Assembly: GCF_003054195.1 (NCBI RefSeq)
Contig: NZ_QBKP01000002.1
Location: forward strand, 1-64,000
DNA: 64,000 nucleotides
Origin: Gemmobacter caeni
Lineage (GTDB): Bacteria > Pseudomonadota > Alphaproteobacteria > Rhodobacterales > Rhodobacteraceae
Direction of reading: 5' to 3'
Part shown: positions 57,425-64,000 of the stretch, in pieces
Layout: each line of letters starts with the position of its first letter
Position numbering within the stretch: the stretch's first letter is position 1
Translations under genes and position numbers: made by a program
Notes under the pieces: generated by a model
What the model saw: the letters and a program-made list of their open reading frames with translations, nothing else
What the model was told of the DNA's origin: nothing
Databases searched by the model: none

Positions 57425-57448
57425 GTTTTCGCGGGCCTCGCCGATGAT
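57425..57448 (+). promoter_or_regulatory. candidate promoter, GTTTTCG-N11-GATGAT
   Basis: GTTTTCG (57425-57431), 11 bases, GATGAT (57443-57448), 36 bases before ATG 57485. Confidence 0.4.
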
Positions 57449-57484
57449 CGGAGGGACACCCTGGCAGACCGGATCGGAGAAGAG

Positions 57485-58285
57485 ATGTTCCACACACCCG
57501 CAAAGCCGACCCCGCCCCTCTACGACCCGGCGATCGGGCCGAACGGCGGGGTGCCCCGTCTGAGGTCTGATCGGGTGGACCCGATCACGGTCTCCCCCCT
57601 CTTCATCAGCATCGGAGGGGACCGGTCCTCCGTTCAGGGCTGGCGTTCCGCGCTCCGTTTCGCGCTCACCTGCGCGAAACGGGCGGGGGCGGATAACCTC
57701 CTCCTCTCCGACCTGACCGGCCTGCCGATCCGGCCCGGACGCGGCTACCCGAACATGGGATATCATCCGGATCTCGACGCCTCCGTCGCCTGTGCCGGCA
57801 CGGACCGGACCGCGAGGGCCCTGTTCGGGCTCCTGGACGGGATCGGCCGGTCCGCCCTCCTGCGGGTCCGAACCGAGTCCGGGGAGGCGCTGATCGAACA
57901 CAGCGCCCGTACACGCGCAGATCATCGTCGCCTGCGGGAAGCCCGCACGCCGCTGACCCCGGACCGTCGCCTCCAGGAGGCGCGCGAGGGACGTGCCCTG
58001 TACGGCTCCCTCGTCGAGATCAGCGTCGAGGGGATGTTCGAGCGAAGGGCCTTCCGTCTCTCGGGGGCCGGGTCCGACCCGCGCAGCGGTGCGCTCAGCG
58101 TGAGATCCCCGGTCGGGGCCGCCCTGCTCGGATGCCGGCCCGGGGAGGAGACATCCTATCGGACCGGTCCGGTCCTGCGTCGCGTGATGCTCCATCAGGT
58201 CGACAACGACCTGCTGATCGACCGTCTCATGACCCGGTCAGCCCCTTTGCGAAACGAGGATCCCCTTTCTGAACCAAATATGTGA
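57485..58285 (+). CDS. hypothetical protein (266 aa)
   Basis: An alpha/beta protein with FTLTC-type strands (SALRFALTCAKRAGADNLLL), then RALFGLLDGIGRSALLRVRT, and a helical end (DNDLLIDRLMTRSAPL). No motif or family is recognised. It has its own candidate promoter and stands alone between the 56012 operon and the gene at 58360. It ends PLSEPNM. Confidence 0.6.
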   Translation: MFHTPAKPTPPLYDPAIGPNGGVPRLRSDRVDPITVSPLFISIGGDRSSVQGWRSALRFALTCAKRAGADNLLLSDLTGLPIRPGRGYPNMGYHPDLDASVACAGTDRTARALFGLLDGIGRSALLRVRTESGEALIEHSARTRADHRRLREARTPLTPDRRLQEAREGRALYGSLVEISVEGMFERRAFRLSGAGSDPRSGALSVRSPVGAALLGCRPGEETSYRTGPVLRRVMLHQVDNDLLIDRLMTRSAPLRNEDPLSEPNM

Positions 58286-58359
58286 AAAACCGAACTCAGA
58301 CTGTTGCGGCATCCCGGCCCACATTATAGATTGCGAAAATCTTTATTGATGGAGTTCCC

Positions 58360-58635
58360 ATGACCGAGCAGATGCCGATCCCGGCCCCGTTGCAGCCCGC
58401 CCCCGAGGAGGAGACCCGGGCCGCGCATGCGGTCCCGTCCACCCTGGTGAACCGGTTCCACCTGACCGCCGGGGACGCGATCCTGCGCCTCTCCTTCGGG
58501 GAGCAGATCCCGCCGGGCGGGGTCCATTACCATCAGGCGGTGACCATGCCGCGGGCGGAGGCGATCCTGATGGCGCAGATGATCCTGGAGCTGACGAGCC
58601 GGAACCCGTCCCCGGCCGACCAGATCACCCACTGA
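58360..58635 (+). CDS. hypothetical protein (91 aa)
   Basis: A small protein with GGAGTTCCC before the ATG and TGCGAAAA 28 bases upstream. The text HLTAGDAILRLSFGEQIPPG, then YHQAVTMPRAEAILMAQMIL, resembles the small beta-alpha proteins of DUF3467 type ('f-l~-tp-~~-l~Fg...~~~~~-~~a~~l~~~L'), but the match is loose. It lies one base before the MbcA-type antitoxin gene. Confidence 0.55.
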   Translation: MTEQMPIPAPLQPAPEEETRAAHAVPSTLVNRFHLTAGDAILRLSFGEQIPPGGVHYHQAVTMPRAEAILMAQMILELTSRNPSPADQITH

Positions 58636-58636
58636 G

Positions 58637-59056
58637 ATGGGAGACCTTCCCGAGCGGACCTCCCCCCTCGCCGGGGCGATCCTGAGGTGCCACGGGCACC
58701 GCGAGGCCCTGCTCAGGCGGGCGGGGCCGCTCCTTTCCGGCGCGGAGGTTGCGCGACTTCTCGGTCTGGACGCGGCGGGGGTCGAGGCGCTACGCGCCGC
58801 GCATGGCCTGCTCGCCGTTAAGATCGAAACGGGATGCGCCTACCCGGCCTCGCAGTTCCTGGGCGCGGAGGTCCTTCCAGGTCTTGCCGTCCTCCTTCAG
58901 GCGCATGCGGGGATGGATCCCTGGGTGGTTCTTGACCTGCTGCTGGCGCCGGACCCGGCCATGAACGGGCGGAGCCCGCTTCAGGCGTTGCGGGAGGGGG
59001 ACGCGGAGGGGCTCAGGCGTCACATCGCGCAAGCGGGCGGGGACGGTTTCTCCTGA
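58637..59056 (+). CDS. orphan Xre/MbcA-type antitoxin (139 aa)
   Basis: This protein has the layout of the antitoxins that neutralise RES toxins: a helix-turn-helix (GAEVARLLGLDAAGVEALRA, about 35-55), then AYPASQFLGAEVLPGL, then the C-terminal domain MDPWVVLDLLLAPDPAMNGR, SPLQALREGD. No RES gene follows. The only RES toxin in the window (25280) has a frameshifted antitoxin, so this intact copy could in principle act on it, but that is speculation. It is in one unit with the 91-residue gene before it. Confidence 0.7.
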   Translation: MGDLPERTSPLAGAILRCHGHREALLRRAGPLLSGAEVARLLGLDAAGVEALRAAHGLLAVKIETGCAYPASQFLGAEVLPGLAVLLQAHAGMDPWVVLDLLLAPDPAMNGRSPLQALREGDAEGLRRHIAQAGGDGFS

Positions 59057-59066
59057 TCCCCGACTA

Positions 59067-59092
59067 GCCGCGCGCGCGCCCCCCGGCGCGGC
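59067..59092. terminator. GC-rich hairpin between convergent genes
   Basis: GCCGCGC (59067-59073) and GCGCGGC (59086-59092) can pair over a 12-base loop between the stops of 58637 and 59098. There is no T-run, so it is at best a weak terminator. Confidence 0.3.
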
Positions 59093-59097
59093 GAGAC

Positions 59098-60156
59098 TCA
59101 TGGGGCCGGAGCCGCGTCCTGGTCCCCTTCCGGCGCCTCCAGCCCCGCTTCGGCGTTGGAGACCCAGAGGAATGCCATCACATAAGCCCCCTCATCCCCC
59201 TTCGAGACCATCCCGTCCGGCTGGAAGTCCAGATCCCCGTCCGTGAGCCGGCCCGCGTATTTCTCGACCGCGGCGGCGCGGAACGCCGCGTCCGCGGACA
59301 CGTCCGCGAGGCAGGAGCGGAGCTTCGCGAGCACGTTCGCCAGGACCGGGTCCGACGCCCCCTCCAGCGCGATATGGAGCCGCTCCGCCTCGAGCGGGTC
59401 GAGCGGGAGCCAGGCCGGGGCAGAGCCGAGCCCCTCCGGCCGCTCCGGGATCGGTCCGTCCGGACGGATCGGAGCGAGCATATCCGGATAGAGGCGGGTC
59501 CGGATCATGTCGGCGAGCGTATCAGAGGAGAGCCGCTCCGGACGGAACCGGATGACCAGCAGTTTCGCGGCCTCAGCAATCCCGGGCTGATCCGGACCGG
59601 CCTCTGCGTCGATCCGCTTCGCCGCCTCCATCCAGACGTCCTGGACGCGCGCCTGCGCGTCCGGGCCGCCACTCCGGGACCGGACCGGGGTCGTGTCATG
59701 CCAGCGCGGGAAGCGGACGTCGTCGGAAAAAGCGGATGCGAGACAAAGGGTCCGGTTGACCGGATGCGAGATCGCCGCCTTGCGCAACCGGTCCAGATCG
59801 AACGGCTCATGGAGCGTCAGGCCGGTCCGGGTTTCGAGGTCAAGCCGCACCGCGCCCGATGCGTCGATCGTCACGAGCCCTTTTCCGCCCAGCTCCTGAA
59901 AAGCGCCGAACCTCCGGATCACGAGCTCCCGCGCAAAGGCGGCCGCCGCCTCCATGAGTGCTGCCCCGTGAAGCGGGTGTCGCGCCCGGAACGGGTCGGG
60001 CGCCGCGTCCGGGGGGCGGTTGGATCCGGAGGTGACCGCACAGTGCAGACGACCCCCATCCGCCGTGATGGACACGAACCTCGACGATGACCCGTCCGCC
60101 CGGATCGCGGCCGCCAGGTCGAGCAGGTCATGATAGAGATGGGGGGATCTGGACAT
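59098..60156 (-). CDS. hypothetical protein (352 aa)
   Basis: ATG 60156 has GAGGAGCG; the frame to 60180 adds residues without a ribosome site. The N-terminal 100 residues read HLYHDLLDLAAAIRADGSSS, then RFVSITADGGRLHCAV. The C terminus has a helical part and FLWVSNAEAGL. It resembles in style the multi-part unknowns at 17162 and 56326. No family recognised. It ends DQDAAPAP-stop. Confidence 0.65.
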   Translation of the reverse strand: MSRSPHLYHDLLDLAAAIRADGSSSRFVSITADGGRLHCAVTSGSNRPPDAAPDPFRARHPLHGAALMEAAAAFARELVIRRFGAFQELGGKGLVTIDASGAVRLDLETRTGLTLHEPFDLDRLRKAAISHPVNRTLCLASAFSDDVRFPRWHDTTPVRSRSGGPDAQARVQDVWMEAAKRIDAEAGPDQPGIAEAAKLLVIRFRPERLSSDTLADMIRTRLYPDMLAPIRPDGPIPERPEGLGSAPAWLPLDPLEAERLHIALEGASDPVLANVLAKLRSCLADVSADAAFRAAAVEKYAGRLTDGDLDFQPDGMVSKGDEGAYVMAFLWVSNAEAGLEAPEGDQDAAPAP

Positions 60157-60237
60157 CGGGGCGCTCCTCTTTGTTGCCACTTTCCCCCGATCTTGCGAAA
60201 AAACCTACCTCAACCTGATTCTCGAAAGGAGCGGCCC

Positions 60238-60405
60238 ATGTCGACCCCCACGATCCTCTCCCCCTGCGTCCGGACCTGCCGGCTCCTGAACGAGGTCTGC
60301 GTCGGCTGCGGCCGGACCCGGGCGGAGATCGCGCTCTGGACCCGGATGACGGAGGCTGAGCGGGACGCGGTGATGAGCCGACTGGATCAGCAGGGATCAG
60401 CCTAA
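60238..60405 (+). CDS. DUF1289 family protein (55 aa)
   Basis: A complete DUF1289 protein: SPCVRTCRLLNEVCVGCGRT, then REIALWTRM-type text (AEIALWTRMTEAERDAVMSR). The four cysteines (C-x3-C ... C-x2-C) are characteristic and likely bind a metal. Such small proteins are common in Proteobacteria, including Alphaproteobacteria, with no fixed function. AAAGGAGCGG stands before ATG 60238 and TGCGAAAA 44 bases upstream. Confidence 0.85.
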   Translation: MSTPTILSPCVRTCRLLNEVCVGCGRTRAEIALWTRMTEAERDAVMSRLDQQGSA

Positions 60406-60447
60406 AAACGGTTTGCGGTCAGCTCGGACTGTGCGAAAAGGATAGCC

Positions 60448-61131
60448 ATGAGACTGATCGGCGGACATGACTATTACGACGGGGCCGGGATGGGGGTCGA
60501 CACCAGCGTGGTGTTCGTCCGCGATCCCGCGCGCCACCTCGCGGACCTGCCCCTCCGGACGGATCACCCGTTCCGGGTCCCGGAACGGTCCGTCTACGGG
60601 GACGGGGCGGAGCGGACCGAGCTCATCCCGACCCTGATCCTGATCGGGGGGGAGCGGATCCCCGCCCTGGAGGAGCGGGTCACCGAGGCCTGGGTGATGA
60701 GCAGCCGCTTCCATTACGAGCTCGCGGAGGCGGAGGCGGCGATCCTGCGCGCCCGCGCCCGGCACCCGAGCCGCTGGGGCGGCTTCCTGCGCCGCAGAAG
60801 CTTCCTCGAGGAGGTGCGCGCCCATTTCGCGGGGCGCCTCACGCAAGAGGAGACCGGCTGGCTGATCTCCAACCACGTGACCGTGCTCAGCACCTGGCTC
60901 CCGCCTCACTGGCGGGAGAAGACGGTCCCGGCGCAGGTGAACCACGCCCGCCTCACCGAGCTGGAGCTCTTCCGCAAGCTCGACCCGGCCACCGCCCATA
61001 TGCGGATCGCCTCCTTCCTGTCCGGGGTGCTCCCGTTCAGCCGCCCGACCGTGGAGCTGCCGGACCGGGACCGGATCCGGAAGGCCGGTTTCGACTTGCG
61101 CAGCTCCTTCCGAAAACCGAAACAGGGCTGA
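60448..61131 (+). CDS. hypothetical protein (227 aa)
   Basis: The start is preceded by TGCGAAAAGGATAG, where the motif's AAAAGGA also serves as ribosome site. The text contains helices (WVMSSRFHYELAEAEAAILR, then HFAGRLTQEETGWLISNHVT) and a basic C terminus (LRSSFRKPKQG). No family recognised. It is followed after 19 bases by a membrane protein gene. Confidence 0.6.
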   Translation: MRLIGGHDYYDGAGMGVDTSVVFVRDPARHLADLPLRTDHPFRVPERSVYGDGAERTELIPTLILIGGERIPALEERVTEAWVMSSRFHYELAEAEAAILRARARHPSRWGGFLRRRSFLEEVRAHFAGRLTQEETGWLISNHVTVLSTWLPPHWREKTVPAQVNHARLTELELFRKLDPATAHMRIASFLSGVLPFSRPTVELPDRDRIRKAGFDLRSSFRKPKQG

Positions 61132-61150
61132 GCCCGACCCGGAGACCCTG

Positions 61151-61456
61151 ATGACCCTCTTCCTGTCCGCCGCCCTCCTCCTCTCGCTCCTCCTGATCGG
61201 GCTCGGCTTCGCAATGGACCTGTCCGCGGTGCGGGGCCGGATCAGCGGGGCGAACGGGTTCCCGATCCTCATGATGCTGCTCCTCTCCTTCGCGGGCTCC
61301 CTCCTGGTCGCGCTGATCGGGGGCCTGTTCGGGGGCTGGGGGCTGCTCGGGAAGGTGCTCCTCTTCACCGTCCCCTATCATATCGCCCTCGGCGGGCTCC
61401 TGATCTGGGTCCTTCAGACCGTCGCGACCCGGGTCGCCGCAGGCGGGAAGGGCTGA
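61151..61456 (+). CDS. small membrane protein with three hydrophobic segments (101 aa)
   Basis: Three hydrophobic stretches are visible: LFLSAALLLSLLLIGLGFAM (3-22), PILMMLLLSFAGSLLVALIG (38-57) and LLFTVPYHIALGGLLIWVLQ (70-89). Short basic ends suggest an inner-membrane protein. No family recognised; phage or plasmid membrane proteins of this size can be holins, but nothing specific supports that here. Confidence 0.6.
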   Translation: MTLFLSAALLLSLLLIGLGFAMDLSAVRGRISGANGFPILMMLLLSFAGSLLVALIGGLFGGWGLLGKVLLFTVPYHIALGGLLIWVLQTVATRVAAGGKG

Positions 61457-61578
61457 TTTGCGGCGCCGGAACACCAAAATCGGATCCGTCAACGGAAAAC
61501 ATATCTTTTTTCACAAGATGTGCTTGAAACGACTCACGAATCCCCCCAACATCTAGGGGGCAACCAAGGAGTGGGCAC

Positions 61579-61767
61579 ATGTCCTATGTAGGTACCCCTG
61601 AATTCGAGAGTCGCCGCCCGGCCCTGAAAGAGGCCTTCGAGCGGAGCCGCCAGGAGATGGAGGCGCGTCTCGCCCTCATGAAGGCGGAGACGGAGCCGCC
61701 CGCGGACGTGATGAGCCCGGAGGAGCTCGCCTCCCGGCTCGTGCTGGACCGGATCCCCCGCGAATAA
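61579..61767 (+). CDS. hypothetical small helical protein (62 aa)
   Basis: A 62-residue helical protein (ALKEAFERSRQEMEARLALM) with AAGGAGTGGG before the ATG and a strong terminator after it, so it is a one-gene unit. The 120-base gap upstream is AT-rich and probably contains its promoter (TTGAAA near 61525). Function unknown. Confidence 0.6.
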   Translation: MSYVGTPEFESRRPALKEAFERSRQEMEARLALMKAETEPPADVMSPEELASRLVLDRIPRE

Positions 61768-61768
61768 G

Positions 61769-61795
61769 GGCCGCCCGAATCCCGGGCGGCCTTTT
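61769..61795 (+). terminator. rho-independent terminator
   Basis: GGCCGCCCG, a five-base loop, CGGGCGGCC and TTTT, directly after the stop at 61767. Its T-run is also the start of the next promoter motif (61791). Confidence 0.85.
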
Positions 61796-61814
61796 CACTG
61801 GGCCGCGTTATGAT
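61791..61814 (+). promoter_or_regulatory. candidate promoter, CTTTTCA-N11-TATGAT
   Basis: CTTTTCA (61791-61797), 11 bases, TATGAT (61809-61814), 22 bases before ATG 61837. Sharing the terminator's T-run makes a very compact gene boundary. Confidence 0.45.
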
Positions 61815-61836
61815 CCCCCCGGATGGAGGGAGCGAC

Positions 61837-62517
61837 ATGAGCCCGTTGCCGAAGGTCACGAAAATCGAGGTGTCCTCGCTCTTCTGGCGGGACCTGGCGG
61901 AGTGGCGCACGCACAAGGAGTACTTCTCCGTGCGGGCCCGGATCGCGGAGCTGGTCCTGCGCGCGGGGGCCGGGGATCCGGCCGGGGACGTCCCGTTCAC
62001 CGGGCGCAAGGAGGTCTGGGACGGGATCGGGCACGCCCATGTGGGGAACAAGCTGACCCTCTTCACCACCCGCCCGGACGGGGACACGCTGCGCCTCTGC
62101 GCGGTCAAGAAGCACGACTTCTACGGGTTCCGGAGCGAGCGGAAGGGGCGCGCGAACGACGCGGCCCGCAGGATCCACAACGCCTCCGTCTCCCCGCATG
62201 ACCCGTCGCCCGGCTGGTCCGGCCTGAGATGGCGGGACCCCTCCGAGGTCGCCTCGCACCCGGAGCTGCGGGAGCTGTCGGACGCGGGCCTGCGCGGCCT
62301 CTACCAGGAGATCCTGGAGGAGGCGGACCGGTTCGACCGGCTCGGACAGGCGGTGAGCGGGCTCAGCCCGCGCATGCGCGGGGCGGTCGAGGAGGCCTGG
62401 GTCACCAGCCTGATCGAGGCGAAGGACGCGGTGGAGGCGGAGATCCTCCGGTCCGCCCGCCCCCCCAGGCCGCATATCGAGCCGGCCGCGTTCGAGGGGT
62501 GGGGCGGGCCCGGCTGA
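61837..62517 (+). CDS. RelE-like protein with C-terminal extension (226 aa)
   Basis: Residues 5-105 have the look of a RelE/HigB-type fold: IEVSSLFWRDLAEWRTHKEY, then FTGRKEVWDGIGHAHVGNKL, then TLRL-CAVKKHDFYGFRSE (strand, then a basic-aromatic end). In that fold the toxin cuts mRNA on the ribosome. The C-terminal 110 residues are helical and not part of a usual toxin; they could hold the antitoxin or another partner. ATG 61837 has GGAGGGAGC. No separate antitoxin is adjacent. Confidence 0.5.
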   Translation: MSPLPKVTKIEVSSLFWRDLAEWRTHKEYFSVRARIAELVLRAGAGDPAGDVPFTGRKEVWDGIGHAHVGNKLTLFTTRPDGDTLRLCAVKKHDFYGFRSERKGRANDAARRIHNASVSPHDPSPGWSGLRWRDPSEVASHPELRELSDAGLRGLYQEILEEADRFDRLGQAVSGLSPRMRGAVEEAWVTSLIEAKDAVEAEILRSARPPRPHIEPAAFEGWGGPG

Positions 62518-62523
62518 CCGGGC

Positions 62524-64000
62524 CTATTCGACCCGGTAGAGCTGGAGCCCGTCAAACCAGATATTGACCGCCTCACCGGAATCCGGCCCGTCCAGACGGG
62601 TCTGGACCGCCTGGACCCCCGCGTTCGCGAAGGTGAACCGGTAGGTGTACTCCTGCCACCCCGTGGTGACCGCCCGCGTCCCGGCCCCGATCGTCCCGGA
62701 CTGCCCGCTCCAGGCCCCGGTGGAGCTGGTCCCGAACAGGAAGAGCTGAATCGTGGTCGGCGCGGACGCCTTCGCCAGAACCCGGACCTCCCAGGTCTGA
62801 CCGTTCGCAGCGGTTGCAAGGTTCCAGGGCGCGCCGGTCTGCTGCGCGTAGCTCATGATGTGGGGATCCGCCCCCGTGACGACCATCTTGAGGGGGACCC
62901 CGCCATAGGGGGAGTCGGTGACCGTCGTGTCACGGGTGACTGTCGCGTTGTTATCTGCCGCCGGACCCGCCCAGGAGAAGACGTCAAGCGGGCTCCTGGT
63001 CGATGTTTTGAACAGGTTCAGAGCACTGTTCCAGAACGGGGTCACCGCGTCGAAATTTGTGACCTTCAGGTCGTCCACGTGGAACTCGCGGCCCCCCAGG
63101 ATCGCGACCCGGTCGAACGGGCCCGCATGGGTCGCGTCCGCCGCATATGCGTGCGTGGACAGCTCCGCCCCGGCGGCGTCGTAGATGGTGGTCCGGAACG
63201 TGTTGTCCGGGAGGGCCCGGAACACGACCCGATACCAGGCGTTCGAGGGGCGGGACCAGGTCGCCCCGCCCACGATCGTGGACGCGTAACCGGTGCGGAC
63301 GTCGAGGGCGTGACTGGTCGACCCGACGTTGAACCCGTACCCGTTCCCGTTCGCGTCTGAGATGGTGATCCGGTCCGCCCCGCCCCCGACGCGCGGGTCC
63401 GAGGAGCGGACCCACGCCTCCAGCTCATAGTTCCGCGACACCGGGGAGCTCAGCAGCTTGTAGCCCCCGTTCGGGTCGTCCGCGGCGGACTTCAGGGCGG
63501 ACCCGGCCCCGGACCGGGCCTGGTCGGTCGCGGCGGTGAGACTCCCAGACCGGATAACGGACCAGCCGGAGAACGATTCGAACCCATCATCGAGGACAAC
63601 CGTCGGATCTACCGGGACGGGCTCCTTGCGCATACATCTGACCTTGTAGGACCAGCTCTTCGTGGCGTTCGACCGGGTCGCTGTGGCCGTGTCGTAGATC
63701 ACCGCCGTGGTCTGGGTGTTCTCGACGGAGGTCCAGATCGCCCCCATCTCTGGAAGGAGAGCCGCATTCGTCGCCATCCGGGCGGTATCAGACGGGGCCG
63801 GAAGATACCAATTCTGAAAACCGAGATAATTTAGATTTTCACAGATCTCCGCAGCAACGTGAACCTGCGTCCCGGAATTCGCGGTGTCCGCATCGTTCAC
63901 AGCCAGCCAGCTGGTATTCGCGGGCCCGTCTGTCTCGGACTTGATGTTTGTCAGCCGCATATAGGTCGTGCTGGCAATCCCGCTGTTCCAGGGGTGGGCG
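62524..64000 (-). CDS. DUF1566 and lectin-like surface protein (partial, runs off the window)
   Basis: The frame is open to the right edge (PWNSGIASTTYMRLTNIK upstream of the first ATG in the window), so the N terminus lies beyond 64000. A DUF1566-type domain comes first (LNYLGFQNWYLPAPSDTARM, then SWSYKVRCMRK). Two beta-sandwich parts follow, of the concanavalin/carbohydrate-binding type (NYELEAWVRSSDPRVGGGAD; QTWEVRVLAKASAPTTIQLF). Such proteins are cell-surface or phage adhesion proteins. It ends VNIWFDGLQLYRVE, a typical beta-sandwich last strand. Confidence 0.7.
   Translation of the reverse strand, partial: AHPWNSGIASTTYMRLTNIKSETDGPANTSWLAVNDADTANSGTQVHVAAEICENLNYLGFQNWYLPAPSDTARMATNAALLPEMGAIWTSVENTQTTAVIYDTATATRSNATKSWSYKVRCMRKEPVPVDPTVVLDDGFESFSGWSVIRSGSLTAATDQARSGAGSALKSAADDPNGGYKLLSSPVSRNYELEAWVRSSDPRVGGGADRITISDANGNGYGFNVGSTSHALDVRTGYASTIVGGATWSRPSNAWYRVVFRALPDNTFRTTIYDAAGAELSTHAYAADATHAGPFDRVAILGGREFHVDDLKVTNFDAVTPFWNSALNLFKTSTRSPLDVFSWAGPAADNNATVTRDTTVTDSPYGGVPLKMVVTGADPHIMSYAQQTGAPWNLATAANGQTWEVRVLAKASAPTTIQLFLFGTSSTGAWSGQSGTIGAGTRAVTTGWQEYTYRFTFANAGVQAVQTRLDGPDSGEAVNIWFDGLQLYRVE

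Noticed and set aside
61151-61456. Holin
   Set aside because: The protein has suitable membrane segments, but no endolysin or spanin gene is nearby, so the name is not supported.
63565-63600. tRNA-like GGTTCGAATC on the minus strand
   Set aside because: It is the coding sequence for DDGFESFSGW in the DUF1566 protein, with no cloverleaf around it.
1-64000. CRISPR arrays, rRNA, origin of replication, parS or integration (att) sites
   Set aside because: No regularly spaced repeats with spacers, no rRNA-like tracts, no DnaA-box or classic iteron clusters, and no duplicated tRNA ends were seen. The two triplet arrays around fic are the nearest to iterons, but they have only three copies each and no replication gene nearby.

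Overview
The window is GC-rich (about two-thirds G+C by eye), gene-dense DNA from an alphaproteobacterial host or from a large mobile replicon living in one. The host call rests mainly on a textbook alphaproteobacterial LexA box (GAAC-N7-GAAC, 15424-15438) in front of umuDC, helped by DUF2062, DUF1289 and DUF29 genes. There are no ribosomal, tRNA or core metabolic genes. Many genes are types best known from phages and big plasmids: DUF5131, a T4 Rnl1-type RNA ligase, an Ea22/DUF550-like protein, DUF4326, several ADP-ribosyltransferase-fold proteins, and SOS polymerase V. I read it as part of a large phage, phage-plasmid or megaplasmid. No replication, partition or virion gene is certain here.

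Layout. 0.1-23 kb: short operons of mostly unknown proteins on both strands, with an HD protein (3.8 kb), a PIN toxin pair (5.3-6.1 kb), the RNA ligase (6.1-7.3 kb), a 1022-residue unknown (8.3-11.4 kb) and LexA-controlled umuDC (15.4-17.2 kb). 23-37 kb: an accessory island. It starts with an IS200/IS605 element (tnpA and an intact tnpB) that abuts two damaged genes. It continues with a RES toxin and its frameshifted antitoxin, two VbhA-like antitoxins, a cut-down tyrosine recombinase, four or more nucleotidyltransferase-fold genes, HipA, and an AbiEi-Fic fusion flanked by two matching repeat arrays. 37-46 kb: a secreted LVIVD beta-propeller, ART-fold proteins, a two-repeat OB-like protein and a MYG1-like DHH protein. 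46-56 kb: a long plus-strand run of unknowns holding two related ATP-grasp-type proteins and a tandem GNAT. 56-64 kb: a HipB-like regulator, an orphan MbcA-type antitoxin, DUF1289, small membrane proteins, a RelE-like protein, and the truncated end of a DUF1566/lectin-like surface protein.

Four window-wide patterns stand out. (1) The 8-mer TGCGAAAA occurs 25 times, oriented with transcription every time, often near start codons, and inside genes in all three reading frames. (2) Ten upstream regions share GTTTTC(A/G)-N11-(-10 hexamer), which looks like an element-specific promoter. (3) About one third of the proteins end in proline, usually in an acidic tail such as DPEP or DPSP right before the stop codon. 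(4) The fic gene sits between two triplets of an 18-bp repeat (CCG-N10-TTAAG) with identical 41- and 31-bp spacings on both sides.

Most unknown proteins lie in overlapping (ATGA) operons with good ribosome sites, so they are real genes even where no function can be given.
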